NCBI RefSeq assembly: GCF_014651715.1 | Contig: NZ_BMXK01000004.1 | Location: 220,438 to 284,437, forward strand | DNA from: Zhihengliuella salsuginis | GTDB taxonomy: Bacteria > Actinomycetota > Actinomycetes > Actinomycetales > Micrococcaceae | Direction of reading: 5' to 3' | Length of the DNA: 64,000 bases | Part shown: positions 19,134-28,641 of the stretch, in pieces | Position numbering within the stretch: position 1 is the stretch's first letter | Layout: the number at the start of each line of letters is the position of its first letter | Position numbers and translations under genes: made by a program | The notes under the pieces: generated by a model | What the model saw: the letters and a program-made list of their open reading frames with translations, nothing else | Databases searched by the model: none | Told to the model about the DNA's origin: nothing

Positions 19134-19526
19134 ATGGCCCGGACCCGAATGCCCGCCCCGTTCCGCCAGGAACACGGGGGCTCCGCGGTCGAGTTCGCCC
19201 TGATCGTCCCGATCCTGCTCGGCCTGATCTTCGGCATCCTCGAATACGCCTGGTTCTTCAACCAGCAGATCTCCGCGACGCAGGGGGCCCGCGCAGCCGC
19301 GCGCGCCTACGTCCTGCACCACGAGGACCCCGCGTTCGATCTGCTCGCCGTCGCCGACGCCGGGTCGCCGACCGTCGACATCACCAGCGCCGCGGCGTCG
19401 CAGGCCGGCTGCCCCGAGGGGGCCACGATCTCCGTCGTGATCGCCGGGCCCAACGACCCGCTCCTCGGACTCTTCCCGCTGCCCGCCGAAATCAAAGCCA
19501 AAGGGGCCATGCAATGCGAAGCGTGA
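19134..19526 (+). CDS. tadE: TadE-like minor pseudopilin
   Basis: 130 aa from ATG 19134, RBS GAGGAG 4 to 9 bases upstream. The N-terminus has the TadE pattern HGGSAVEFALIVPILLGLIFG followed by ILEYAWFFNQQISATQGARAA. It is a single-pass pseudopilin that joins or primes the Flp pilus. The C-terminal domain has few recognisable features, as usual. Its end overlaps the next gene by 13 bases. Confidence 0.88.
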   Translation: MARTRMPAPFRQEHGGSAVEFALIVPILLGLIFGILEYAWFFNQQISATQGARAAARAYVLHHEDPAFDLLAVADAGSPTVDITSAAASQAGCPEGATISVVIAGPNDPLLGLFPLPAEIKAKGAMQCEA

Positions 19527-20545
19527 CACGGCACCGGATGGCCGACGAACGCGGCGGCTCCTCCGTCATGGTGGCCGGCCTCATGGTCGTGCTGCTGTTG
19601 TTCACCGCGATCGCCGTCGACTTCGGCAAGCTCTTCTGGGAGCGGGCCGAGCTCCAGAACAGCGCGGACGCAGCCGCCCTCGGCGTCGCCAACGAGTGCG
19701 CCAAGGATGCCGCCTCCGCCGCCTGCGCCAATGACTCCGCGCTCGGCGAATCGCTGGCGGACGCCAACGCCGCCGACGCCGCGTCCGCGGCGAACACCGG
19801 CGTCGACCTCTCCGCGAGGAAGGTCACCGTCATCACCGAGGCCCGCGAACCCGGCGGGCCAGATGTCAACGGCTCCGCCGTCTGGTTCGGCCAGCTCTTC
19901 GGCACCGACACGGTCGGCGTCCGCGCCCGCGCCGTCGCCGCCTGGGGAGGCCCGACGATCGGCGACTTCACGTTCCCCCTCGCGTTCTCCGAGTGCGCGC
20001 TCGAAGAATTCCTCGCCGGCGGTGGCGGAGTCGCGGAGTGGCTGACCTATGCCGCCAGCCCCTGCAACCCCCACGGCAGCGACATCCCCGGCAACTGGGG
20101 GTGGCTGGACCCCGACGGCAGCTGCGAGGTCCACATCGACGTCGACGAGGGAACCCTCTACCCGGGCGACACGGGCAACTCGATGCCGGCCTCGGGCGGC
20201 GTCAAAGCCATCTGCCAGGAGACCCTCGAAGACTGGATCGCCACCATCACCGCCGACGGGGCGGCCACCGTCTACTTCCCGGTCATCTCCGATTCCAACG
20301 GTCTGAGCGGGTCCAACGTGGAATGGGAGATCACCGGCGTCGCCGCCTTCGAGATCGAGGCCTGGAAATTCTCCGGCGGCGGCTCCCCCGACCAGCACCC
20401 CGACAACGCGTCGCTGCCGCCCGGCTGCGAAGGCAACTGCCGCGGCGTCTACGGGAAGTTCGTCGAGATGTACGAACCGGACGAACTGGGAGGCGGCGGC
20501 GGGATCGACTACGGCGTCACCGTCCCTCCCTCTCTCGTCGAATAG
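19514..20545 (+). CDS. TadG-like pilus assembly membrane protein
   Basis: 343 aa from ATG 19514, with AAAGGGG as RBS inside the tadE end. The N-terminus (DERGGSSVMVAGLMVVLLLF TAIAVDFG) and following ELQNSADAAALG are the standard TadE/G-like N-terminal domain: one membrane helix, rest outside. The exported part (about 130-343) is Gly/Asp-rich with paired cysteines (for example CALEEF, CNPHG, CEVH, CQET, CEGNC) that could form disulfides. No VWA-type motif typical of long TadG proteins is evident. Likely role is pilus anchoring or export. Confidence 0.8.
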   Translation: MRSVTRHRMADERGGSSVMVAGLMVVLLLFTAIAVDFGKLFWERAELQNSADAAALGVANECAKDAASAACANDSALGESLADANAADAASAANTGVDLSARKVTVITEAREPGGPDVNGSAVWFGQLFGTDTVGVRARAVAAWGGPTIGDFTFPLAFSECALEEFLAGGGGVAEWLTYAASPCNPHGSDIPGNWGWLDPDGSCEVHIDVDEGTLYPGDTGNSMPASGGVKAICQETLEDWIATITADGAATVYFPVISDSNGLSGSNVEWEITGVAAFEIEAWKFSGGGSPDQHPDNASLPPGCEGNCRGVYGKFVEMYEPDELGGGGGIDYGVTVPPSLVE

Positions 20546-20602
20546 CACCAACCACCACCGCACCTGAACGGCGCCCCAGGCGCCGACAACCCAAGGAGAG
20601 CA

Positions 20603-21358
20603 ATGAACAGCAGGCTCATCGGCGGCATCGTCGCACTCGTGCTGGCCGTGGTAGGCGCCATCCTGCTCCTGAACTACGTCCGCGGCGCGGACGAGCGCGC
20701 GCAGGCCGGGCTGGATCCGCAGGAGGTCCTCGTCGCGTCCTCGGATATCGAGGCCGGCACCAGTGTCGCCGAGCTGGGCGACCACCTCGAGCCGGCCACC
20801 CTGCCGGCCAACGCCGTCGCCGACGGCGCGGTGTCCGAGCTCGACACCGCTGACGGTCGGGTCCTCGCGCAGCCGCTGCTGGCCGGCGAGCAGCTGCTGG
20901 ACGACAAGCTGGTCGACCCCGCCGACCAGCTCGAAGCCGGGACGGTCCCCGTCCCCGAGGGGCTCCAGGAGGTGACCGTCGCCCTCGACCCCGCGCGCGT
21001 CGTCGGCGGCAAGATCCGGGCCGGGGACCGGGTTGCGGTGTTCGGCAACTACGAACTCCTCATCGAGGGCGGCGAGACCACCAGTTCCAGGGACCAGCGG
21101 ACCAAGCTGCTGATGGAGCAGGTCCTCGTCACCGCCATCCAGATCGCCCCGGCGGAACAGCAGGAGCAGACCGTCGACGGCGTCTCCGCGCTGCCCACGG
21201 GATCGGCCTTCGTGACCTTCGCCGTCTCCACGGACCAGGCCGGGCAGATCATCTTCACCCAGGACTTCGGGTTGACGTGGCTCGCCAAACAGCACGAGGA
21301 CGCCCCGCCGAGCGACTCGGAGACCGACGTCTGGGGCATCGAGGAGATCCTGCAATGA
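20603..21358 (+). CDS. cpaB: Flp pilus assembly protein CpaB/RcpC
   Basis: 251 aa with RBS AAGGAGA. One N-terminal membrane helix (5-25) is followed by a SAF domain (DPQEVLVASSDIEAGTSVAE near 38) and a CpaB-type C-terminal beta domain (VTVALDPARVVGGKIRAGDRV). In other Tad systems CpaB/RcpC sits outside the membrane and influences pilin modification or stability. It overlaps cpaE by 4 bases. Confidence 0.88.
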   Translation: MNSRLIGGIVALVLAVVGAILLLNYVRGADERAQAGLDPQEVLVASSDIEAGTSVAELGDHLEPATLPANAVADGAVSELDTADGRVLAQPLLAGEQLLDDKLVDPADQLEAGTVPVPEGLQEVTVALDPARVVGGKIRAGDRVAVFGNYELLIEGGETTSSRDQRTKLLMEQVLVTAIQIAPAEQQEQTVDGVSALPTGSAFVTFAVSTDQAGQIIFTQDFGLTWLAKQHEDAPPSDSETDVWGIEEILQ

Positions 21359-22551
21359 GCCGCTTCCTGCTGATCACCGACTCCCACCCGTTGGAGTCCC
21401 GCCTCCAGGCCTGCATCGACAGTGCCGTCCCGGGGTCCCTGTACCGCGTCGGGGCCGGCGCGGCCTCCCAGCCGCCCGGCGACGTGCTGCGGCGCAGCCT
21501 CGGCGAGCCGACCGACGTCGTCGTCATCGGGCCCGACGTCGCCACCGACACGGCGCTGCGCCTGGCCTCCGGCCTCGCCGCGTCGGCGCCGGACGTCGCC
21601 GTGGTCCTCATCGCCGAGTCGGACGAGGACCCGGAGCTCATGCGCTCCGCGATGCGGGCCGGGATCCGCGACGTCGCGCCCGCCGACGCCGATCCCGCCG
21701 CGCTGCGGCTCGCCATCGAGCGCGCATGCGCCGCCGTCGACCGCCGCAGGCACCCGGCCGACGCCGACTCCGCGCGTCCACGCGCCGAGGTCATCACCGT
21801 CCTCTCGCCCAAGGGCGGGGTCGGGAAGACGACGATCGCGACGAATCTGGCCGTCGGGCTCGCCCGCGTCGCCCCGCAGCGGGTCGTCGTCGTGGATCTC
21901 GACCTCCAGTTCGGCGACGTCGCCAGCGCGCTGAACCTGGAGCCCGAGCACGTCATCACGGACGCCGCCCACAACGCGGCCGCCCAGGACTCCGTGGTGC
22001 TCAAGGCCTACCTGGCCCGGACCGAGCACGGGGTCTACGCCCTGTGCGGGCCCCGGACGCCGGCCGAGGCCGACCACCTCTCCCCCGAGCAGATCGGATT
22101 CGTGATCGACCAGCTCGCCGTCGAGTTCGACTACGTCGTCATCGACTCGGCCCCCGGCCTCGGTGAACACCTGCTCGCGGCACTCGAGCGCACCACCGCC
22201 GCGGTCTGGATCTGCGGCATGGACGTGCCCAGCGTCCGAGGCACCAACAACGCGCTCGCGGTGCTCAGCGAACTGCAGCTCGTCCCGCGCGGCCGCCACA
22301 CGGTCGTGAACCTCGCCGACAAGCGCAGCGGCCTGACGATCGGCGACATCGAGTCGACGCTCGGCGCGCCCGTCGACGTCGTCATCCCCCGTTCGCGGAC
22401 GGTCCCCCTCAGCACCAACCGGGGCATCCCGCACCTCGCCGACGGCCGGCACGACAGCGCCTTCCGCGGCCTGTCGAAACTCGTCGACAGGTTCGGCGCC
22501 GAGGAACAGCAGCGACTGCGGCAGCTGCACCGGCGGGAGGTCGTGGCATGA
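21355..22551 (+). CDS. cpaE: CpaE/TadZ-like MinD-family ATPase
   Basis: 398 aa from ATG 21355. Residues 1-130 form an atypical receiver-like domain. Residues 140-398 are a ParA/MinD ATPase with deviant Walker A KGGVGKT at 153-159, VVVDLDLQFGDVAS (Walker A' Asp) and VIDSAPGLGEH (Walker B). TadZ/CpaE proteins place the Tad machinery in the cell. It is coupled by 4-base overlaps to cpaB and tadA. Confidence 0.9.
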   Translation: MSRFLLITDSHPLESRLQACIDSAVPGSLYRVGAGAASQPPGDVLRRSLGEPTDVVVIGPDVATDTALRLASGLAASAPDVAVVLIAESDEDPELMRSAMRAGIRDVAPADADPAALRLAIERACAAVDRRRHPADADSARPRAEVITVLSPKGGVGKTTIATNLAVGLARVAPQRVVVVDLDLQFGDVASALNLEPEHVITDAAHNAAAQDSVVLKAYLARTEHGVYALCGPRTPAEADHLSPEQIGFVIDQLAVEFDYVVIDSAPGLGEHLLAALERTTAAVWICGMDVPSVRGTNNALAVLSELQLVPRGRHTVVNLADKRSGLTIGDIESTLGAPVDVVIPRSRTVPLSTNRGIPHLADGRHDSAFRGLSKLVDRFGAEEQQRLRQLHRREVVA

Positions 22552-24068
22552 GACTCTCCGACCGCCTGAAGGCCAACCGCGGCAACGGGGGCGGCGGCGC
22601 CCCGGCCGCAGCCCCCGCGCACCCGGCTCCCCCGGAGCCGACCGGCGATCCGGCCGTAGCCGGCGCCGACACGGCGCCGCGGGAGGCGGACGCGCCCACC
22701 GCCGGCTCCGCGCACACGCCGGAACCAGCCGTCGGGGTGCCGGAGCCGGCGCGGAACCGCGAGCCGGCCGAACGGACGACCGGCTCCCGGAACCGGGACG
22801 CCCTCGCCGGCCTCAAGGCCCGCGCCGCCGATACGCTGTTCCAACGGCTGGGCTCGCGGATCAGCGACCCGAACATGACCGAGGACGCCCTCCGCCGGCT
22901 GGCCCGCGACGAGCTGAGCCGTGCAATCGACGCCGAGCAGGTCCCCCTGACCCCGGAGGAGCGCCTGCGCCTCATCCGCGACATCGGCGACGAGGTCCTC
23001 GGGCTCGGGCCGCTGCAAAGGCTCCTCGACGACGATTCCGTCACCGAGATCATGGTCAACGACCACCGGCAGATCTTCGTCGAGCGCCACGGGCGGCTCG
23101 CGGAGGTCGACGCCGGCTTCAGCACCGACGAGCACCTGCGCCGCGTCATCGAACGGATCGTCTCCCGGGTGGGGCGGCGGATCGACGAGTCCTCGCCGCT
23201 CGTGGACGCGCGCCTCGAGGACGGCTCCCGCGTGAACGCCATCATCCCGCCGCTGGCGGTGAACGGGCCCAGCCTGACGATCCGCAAGTTCGGCGCCGTC
23301 CCGCTGACCGTACGGAACCTGACCGACTACGGCACCCTCACCCCGGAGATGGCCCACCTGCTGCGCGCGTGCGTCGAGGCCCGGCTCAACATCGTCATCT
23401 CCGGGGGCACGGGCACCGGCAAGACCACCCTGCTCAACGTCCTGTCCTCCTTCATCCCCAACGACGAGCGGATCATCACCATCGAGGACGCCGTCGAGCT
23501 GCAACTCCAGCAGGACCACGTGGTGCGCCTCGAATCCCGTCCGGCCAACATCGAGGGCAGCGGCGCCGTCACCATCCGGGACCTCGTGCGGAACTCGCTG
23601 CGCATGCGGCCGGACCGCATCATCGTCGGCGAGGTCCGCGGCGGGGAGACCCTCGACATGCTCCAGGCCATGAACACCGGCCACGACGGCTCCATCTCCA
23701 CAGTCCACGCCAACGCTCCCCGCGACGCGATCGCCCGTCTGGAGACCCTCGTCCTCATGGCGGGCATGGACCTGCCCCTGCGCGCCATCCGCGAGCAGAT
23801 CTCCTCCGCCGTCGACCTGATCGTGCACCTGACCCGCCTGCGCGACGGCACCCGGCGCGTCACCCACGTCACCGAGGTCCAGGGCATGGAAGGCGACATC
23901 ATCACGCTCCAGGACGCGTTCGCGTTCGACTACGCCGCCGGCGTCGACGCGCACGGCCGGTTCCTCGGCCGCCCCGTCCCCACCGGCGTCCGCCCCCGGT
24001 TCGTGGACCACTTCCACGACGTGGGCGTCAGCCTCCCGGCGGGCCTCTTCGACGGCGGCCCGCGATGA
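22548..24068 (+). CDS. tadA: Flp pilus assembly ATPase TadA/CpaF
   Basis: 506 aa. The first 85 residues are a Pro/Ala/Gly-rich disordered tail, longer than in many TadA proteins. The core is a type II/IV secretion ATPase: N-terminal domain with [15 protein letters not shown], Walker A GGTGTGKT at 286-293, Asp box [10 protein letters not shown], Walker B region [16 protein letters not shown] and His box [13 protein letters not shown]. It powers pilin insertion and polymerisation at the cytoplasmic face. It overlaps cpaE and tadB by 4 bases each. Confidence 0.94.
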   Translation: MRLSDRLKANRGNGGGGAPAAAPAHPAPPEPTGDPAVAGADTAPREADAPTAGSAHTPEPAVGVPEPARNREPAERTTGSRNRDALAGLKARAADTLFQRLGSRISDPNMTEDALRRLARDELSRAIDAEQVPLTPEERLRLIRDIGDEVLGLGPLQRLLDDDSVTEIMVNDHRQIFVERHGRLAEVDAGFSTDEHLRRVIERIVSRVGRRIDESSPLVDARLEDGSRVNAIIPPLAVNGPSLTIRKFGAVPLTVRNLTDYGTLTPEMAHLLRACVEARLNIVISGGTGTGKTTLLNVLSSFIPNDERIITIEDAVELQLQQDHVVRLESRPANIEGSGAVTIRDLVRNSLRMRPDRIIVGEVRGGETLDMLQAMNTGHDGSISTVHANAPRDAIARLETLVLMAGMDLPLRAIREQISSAVDLIVHLTRLRDGTRRVTHVTEVQGMEGDIITLQDAFAFDYAAGVDAHGRFLGRPVPTGVRPRFVDHFHDVGVSLPAGLFDGGPR

Positions 24069-25015
24069 CCCCGGAAGGCTGGCTCCTCGCCGGCGGCCTC
24101 GTCGCGTCCCTGGCGGCGCTCGGCCTCGTCGTCCTGGTTCTCTTCCGCCCCGCGACATCCCGCGTCTCCCGGCTGCGACGGCGGCCGGTCGGCGCCGTCG
24201 AGGACTCGTCGGCTCTCGCACGCGTCGGCGGAGCCGCCGTCACGGCGGTCGAGGCCCGCCTCGGCGCCGGCGGCCGGGGCTGGCTCAGCGCCGACGCCCT
24301 CGAGCAGTCCGGCGTGCGCCAGTCGCCGGCCGAGGTCGTCGTCCTCACCGCCATCGGGACCTTCGTCGCGGGCGCCTTCGGCGGGGCCCTGTCCGGGCCG
24401 GGCCTGGCCGTTCTGTTCGCGCTGGCCGTGCCGGTCGCCGTCGTCGTCGCGCTGCGCGTGCGCGCCGACCGGCGGCGGGCGGCCTTCGAGGAGCAGCTGC
24501 CGGACCTGCTGATGACACTCGCCGGCAGCCTGCGTGCCGGGCACTCGGTGCTGCGGGCGTTCGACGCGGCGGCCACCGAGTTCGAGGCGCCGATGAGCGA
24601 GGTCCTCAGCCGGGTCGTCAACGAGGCCCGGGTCGGCCGCAAGCTGGAGAGCACCATGCTCCAGGCGTCCGATCGCATGCGCTCCGACGACTTCGCCTGG
24701 GTCGCCGAGGCCATCCGAATCAACCAGGAGGTCGGCGGCGACCTCGCCCGCGTGCTGGACCAGGTGGGCGCCACGATCCGCGAACGGGCACAGATCAAGG
24801 GCCAGGTGCGGGCGCTGTCCGCCGAGGGCCGGATCTCCGCCTACATCCTGATCGCGCTGCCGTTCGCCCTCGCCGCCTTCATGTCCGTCGCGAATCCGGG
24901 CTACGTGGGACAGCTCGTCACGCACCCCCTCGGCATCGTCATGCTGGTCGTGGGCGTCCTGATGCTGGGCATCGGGTCGCTGGTGCTCTTCCGCATGACC
25001 CGGATCGAATTCTAG
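24065..25015 (+). CDS. tadB: Tad inner-membrane platform protein TadB
   Basis: 316 aa from ATG 24065. A T2SSF domain occupies about 140-300, with FEEQLPDLLMTLAGSLRAGHS and the GGDLARVLDQVGATIRER helix. Membrane helices are near 6-28, 95-125, 255-275 and 285-310. TadB and TadC form the membrane platform contacted by TadA. Longer frame readings start inside tadA. Confidence 0.9.
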   Translation: MTPEGWLLAGGLVASLAALGLVVLVLFRPATSRVSRLRRRPVGAVEDSSALARVGGAAVTAVEARLGAGGRGWLSADALEQSGVRQSPAEVVVLTAIGTFVAGAFGGALSGPGLAVLFALAVPVAVVVALRVRADRRRAAFEEQLPDLLMTLAGSLRAGHSVLRAFDAAATEFEAPMSEVLSRVVNEARVGRKLESTMLQASDRMRSDDFAWVAEAIRINQEVGGDLARVLDQVGATIRERAQIKGQVRALSAEGRISAYILIALPFALAAFMSVANPGYVGQLVTHPLGIVMLVVGVLMLGIGSLVLFRMTRIEF

Positions 25016-25023
25016 GAGCCCGG

Positions 25024-25914
25024 ATGACCATCACCTGGTTCGGCTGGACGGCCATCGCGCTGACGGTGTTCCCCGTGGCCGTGCTCGCCTACGGCCTGTT
25101 CTCCGTCGACCGGCGGCAGTTCGCCCTCGTGAAGCAGAACCTGGCCCGCGCGGCGGTCGACGACGCCGGACCGGTCCACGGCCCCCGGAGCTTCGCCGAG
25201 CTGGCCCGGCGCATCACCCCGGGGACCTACGAGGCCCGGCTCGACCGCCTGCTCGCCTATGCCGGCCGGCCGACGTCGTGGCCCCTGGACCGGCTGATCA
25301 CCGCGAAGCCGCTGGCGGCGTTCAGCGGATTCCTCCTCGGCGGTCTGGTGGTGCTGGTCTCCCCCGGGCCGTCGACGGTCGCGGCCTGGATCCTGCTCAC
25401 GGCATTCGGCTACTTCCTGCCCGACCTGCTGGTGTGGAACGCATCGATCAAGCGCCAGGAGGCCATCCTGATGGAGCTTCCGAACGTCCTCGACCAGCTG
25501 CTCATCGCCGTCGAAGCGGGCCTGGGGCTCGAGCAAGCCATGTCCCGGGTCGCAGCGCGCGGCAGCAGCCCCATGGCGCAGGAGATGGGCAGGACCCTGC
25601 AGGAGATGCAGGTGGGCCGGTCCCGGCGCGAGGCGTACGAGGCGATGGCCGAGCGGTCGACCGTCTCCGACCTGCGGTCCTTCGTCCGCGCCGTCACGCA
25701 GGCGGACCGCTACGGGATCGGCATCTCCCGCGTGCTCGCGACCCAGGCGGCCCAGATGCGCGTGAAGCGCCGGCAGCGGGCCGAGGAGAAGGCCATGAAA
25801 CTGCCGGTGAAGATCCTCTTCCCGCTGCTGTTCTTCATCTTCCCCACGATCTTCATCGTGGTCATGGGTCCGGCCGTGATCAACATCCTCGAGAGTCCGC
25901 TCTTTGACCGCTGA
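25024..25914 (+). CDS. tadC: Tad inner-membrane platform protein TadC
   Basis: 296 aa, RBS TAGGAG. T2SSF domain about 145-270 with ELPNVLDQLLIAVEAGLGLE and the QADRYGIGISRVLATQAAQ helix, and a C-terminal membrane helix ending ILESPLF. It is the last gene of the visible tad operon and converges on truA with only 7 bases between stops. No tadV/cpaA prepilin peptidase follows, so one must be encoded elsewhere. Confidence 0.9.
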   Translation: MTITWFGWTAIALTVFPVAVLAYGLFSVDRRQFALVKQNLARAAVDDAGPVHGPRSFAELARRITPGTYEARLDRLLAYAGRPTSWPLDRLITAKPLAAFSGFLLGGLVVLVSPGPSTVAAWILLTAFGYFLPDLLVWNASIKRQEAILMELPNVLDQLLIAVEAGLGLEQAMSRVAARGSSPMAQEMGRTLQEMQVGRSRREAYEAMAERSTVSDLRSFVRAVTQADRYGIGISRVLATQAAQMRVKRRQRAEEKAMKLPVKILFPLLFFIFPTIFIVVMGPAVINILESPLFDR

Positions 25915-25921
25915 CCCGACC

Positions 25922-26896
25922 TCAGGCTCCGGGGGAACCCCGCGGACCGTCCGCAGGACCACCCGCATCCGCCGGCACCCTGCGGGCTCTGGTCAGCTCG
26001 GCGCGGGCGGCCAGCTCCGCGGCCTCGTCCGGGTAGGCGACCTCCTCGAGCACGAGCGGGTGGGGCGCCGCCAGGATCGACTTCGCGTCGCGCACGCGGG
26101 CGGCCAGGCGCTCGCCCATCCACCCCGCGTGCTCGCGGCCGTCGCCGATGCGCAGCGCCGCGCCGATGACGGCCCGCACCATGTTGTGGCAGAACGCGTC
26201 CGCCCGCAGGTGGGCCGTGATCACCCCGTCCGCCCCGCGCTCGAAGCGGCAGTCGGTGAGGGTGCGGATCGTCGTCGCCCTCTCGCGGGGCTTGCAGAAG
26301 CTCAGGAAGTCGTGCTGGCCCAGCAGGGCGCCGACGTCTGCGTTCATCGCGGCGACGTCGACGGGGTCGGCGTGCCAGAGGGTCGTGCGGCGTTCGAGCG
26401 GATCCCAGCGGTCGGGGCCGTCGGCGATGCGGTACGAGTACCGGCGCCAGAGCGCGGAGAAGCGGGCGTCGAAGCCTTCGGATGCGACCTCGACGGAACG
26501 GATCAGGATCGCCTGCCCGTGCCGGGTGAGGACACCGCGCAGGCGGCGCAGCAGAGAGCGCAACGGGTCGATGTCGCGGCCGCGGGAGAGCCCCGCCACC
26601 TCGTCCCCTGTCAGGTCGAAGTGTGCGACCTGGCCGCGGGCGTGCACGCCGGCGTCGGTGCGGCCGGCCACCGTGGTGCGCACGCGGCGGCGGACCAGCA
26701 GCTCGAGCCCCTCCTCGAGCCGGCCCTGCACCGTGGTCCGGCCGGGCTGGACGGCCCAGCCGGAGAACTCGGCGCCGTCGTAGGCGAGCAGCACCTTGAT
26801 GCGGACGAGTGCCGGAGCGGACGCGCCGCCGTCGTGCCCGTCCGCGGTGGACGGGACGACGAGACCGGCTGCGGCAAGAGGATCGTTCGGACACAT
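25922..26896 (-). CDS. truA: tRNA pseudouridine synthase A
   Basis: Modifies uridines 38-40 in tRNA anticodon stems. 324 aa from ATG 26896; an ATG three codons upstream (26905) overlaps the -10-like TAGAAT. Catalytic Asp lies in AGRTDAGVHARGQVAHF. Further TruA marks are LLAYDGAEFSGW, FDARFSALWRRYSYRI, HDFLSFCKPR and AFCHNMVRAVIG. The N-terminal 30 residues before this core are a variable extension. truA is often next to rplQ; here a foreign-looking gene on the other strand separates them. Confidence 0.95.
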   Translation of the reverse strand: MCPNDPLAAAGLVVPSTADGHDGGASAPALVRIKVLLAYDGAEFSGWAVQPGRTTVQGRLEEGLELLVRRRVRTTVAGRTDAGVHARGQVAHFDLTGDEVAGLSRGRDIDPLRSLLRRLRGVLTRHGQAILIRSVEVASEGFDARFSALWRRYSYRIADGPDRWDPLERRTTLWHADPVDVAAMNADVGALLGQHDFLSFCKPRERATTIRTLTDCRFERGADGVITAHLRADAFCHNMVRAVIGAALRIGDGREHAGWMGERLAARVRDAKSILAAPHPLVLEEVAYPDEAAELAARAELTRARRVPADAGGPADGPRGSPGA

Positions 26897-26903
26897 GACG
26901 ACC

Positions 26904-26909
26904 ATTCTA
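26904..26909 (-). promoter_or_regulatory. -10 element giving a leaderless truA transcript
   Basis: TAGAAT ends 7 bases before ATG 26896, the spacing seen in actinobacterial leaderless genes. No good -35 is visible, and no RBS precedes this ATG. Confidence 0.5.
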
Positions 26910-26976
26910 TGGGGACGTACCCCGGCCGCGCCGCGGACCGGGACACCCCGACCACTGGATACGGAGTCAGGAAGCC

Positions 26977-28623
26977 ATGGCAGATACCGGCAAATCCAGC
27001 AAGCCGCGGACCTCGCGGATCATCGGCCAGGACATCTACGCGACCCACATCGCCACCCGGCTGCAGGACTTCTTCCTCGCGTCGGCGCCCTGGCAGCGCC
27101 GGCTCTGGGAGGCCGGCACGCTCTCGACGCTCACCGAGCTCCTCGACGCCTCGCGCTGGCAGAGCGAAGGTGTCCTGCACCCGGCTGCGATCAAGAATCT
27201 GGCCGCAGACCTCGGCACCCTGATGGCCACGGACCCCGGCATCGGCGGACCGAAGAAGACAGAACTCATCAACGCCGAGCTGTCGACGAATGTCCCGTAC
27301 GGCTCCGAGCACTGGCAATCGCTCGAACAGCTCACGAAGCAGACGAAGCGCCAATATCTGAAGTTCTGGCGGGACGCGATTGACTCGAATTCTCCACCTG
27401 GAGCCGAACGGGCCGCTCGGGCCGTCGCGGCCACCCTCCTCGACACCGGCTACAGCATGACGATGCTCCACGGCTGGATCACCGATCACATACAGAATTG
27501 CGTGCCGCTGGGGGAAATGCTCGAATCCGCCGACGCCCTGCGACGGCAGAAGCCGACGAATTTCACCGTCGCAATCCCGTTCACCTCGATGCCGCGGGCA
27601 AACGTCGCTCGTTCGAATCCGGCCTGGCAGGACGCCCCGGCGATCAAACTCTGGCTCGGCGACTCCCGGAAGGCCCTGACGAAGGGCGTCTACTTCATGG
27701 GCGGCTTCCGGTACGTGCTGAGCGCCATGGACGAGCACTCCGCCCTCCAGGAAGCTTCCGCGATTCGCGGGCGGATTCTCGCACGCAGCAGCTTCGTTCC
27801 CGGGTACCGGAACATCGCGTCAGCTGGGATCGTCTGGATCCTCAACCATGCCACCGGTGCGACTCGACAGTTCCCGTTGGAGGAAGTCCATCGGGGCATC
27901 TTCCTGCACTCTCTGGGAGCGGGCGACCGAGTGCACGCCGTCGGATCCACCGTCAGCCGTCTGGACGACGCCCTCGAGCTGGCCTCGTCCCTCAACAACA
28001 GCAGCTCGCCCGGGCAGCCCATTGTCAATGGATGGTCCGCCCTCGAAGGGCTGCTGTTCACTTCCGAGAATCCCCTAGACGTCAAGAAAGGACGCGGATT
28101 CGTCGCAACTTCACGGGCCGCCCTGCTCGCGACCTGTTCGTGGCCGCGAGCCGAGTTGACGAGCCTCTCGTACTCCAAACGGCAGGACGTCACCGCTCTG
28201 GACTTGCGTCTCGAAGGTGCAGCGAGCAACCACGAACGGTGTGGGCACCTGCTCCAACAGCTCCGGGCGACGGGGAATCTGAGTCTGTCGGATCCGCGCG
28301 ATCGGGCGGCGCAGGAGCGGATGCTCCAGCTGATCAAGGACAAGTCCGGGACTCTCACGGCAGTGAAGCTCCAGATGGAGCTGGCGTTCCGCCGCCTCTA
28401 CCGGAACAGGAACATCGTGGTCCACGGCGGAGCGGCCTCGGCCCAGACCCTCGCGGTCGCCGTACGCACCACCGCTCCCCTGGTGGGCGCAGTGCTCGAC
28501 CGCCTCGTGCACGCCCAGTTGACGGACGGCGTCGAACCGCTGAGCCTCGCCGCGCGAGCGGAACTGAGCCTGAAGAAGGTCGGCCTCGGCGCGGGGCCGC
28601 CCGTGCACAGCCTCCTGGAGTAG
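26977..28623 (+). CDS. Unrecognised protein with C-terminal HEPN-like domain (candidate RNase or defence protein)
   Basis: 548 aa from ATG 26977, RBS AGGAAG. I do not recognise the N-terminal 340 residues, which look like a mixed helical soluble protein without signal or membrane segments. The C-terminal part resembles Apea-like HEPN domains: NGWSALEGLL at 351-360 and, on a later helix, FRRLYRNRNIVVHGG at 471-485. R478 and H483 form an RX4H motif, the catalytic signature of HEPN ribonucleases. It stands alone between truA and rplQ on the opposite strand, ends at a strong bidirectional hairpin, and has more A/T-ending codons (27350-27420, 28080-28200) than its neighbours. This suggests acquisition by transfer. 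Role in phage defence is inference only. Confidence 0.6.
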   Translation: MADTGKSSKPRTSRIIGQDIYATHIATRLQDFFLASAPWQRRLWEAGTLSTLTELLDASRWQSEGVLHPAAIKNLAADLGTLMATDPGIGGPKKTELINAELSTNVPYGSEHWQSLEQLTKQTKRQYLKFWRDAIDSNSPPGAERAARAVAATLLDTGYSMTMLHGWITDHIQNCVPLGEMLESADALRRQKPTNFTVAIPFTSMPRANVARSNPAWQDAPAIKLWLGDSRKALTKGVYFMGGFRYVLSAMDEHSALQEASAIRGRILARSSFVPGYRNIASAGIVWILNHATGATRQFPLEEVHRGIFLHSLGAGDRVHAVGSTVSRLDDALELASSLNNSSSPGQPIVNGWSALEGLLFTSENPLDVKKGRGFVATSRAALLATCSWPRAELTSLSYSKRQDVTALDLRLEGAASNHERCGHLLQQLRATGNLSLSDPRDRAAQERMLQLIKDKSGTLTAVKLQMELAFRRLYRNRNIVVHGGAASAQTLAVAVRTTAPLVGAVLDRLVHAQLTDGVEPLSLAARAELSLKKVGLGAGPPVHSLLE

Positions 28624-28641
28624 AGCCCGTCCTTAAAAGGC

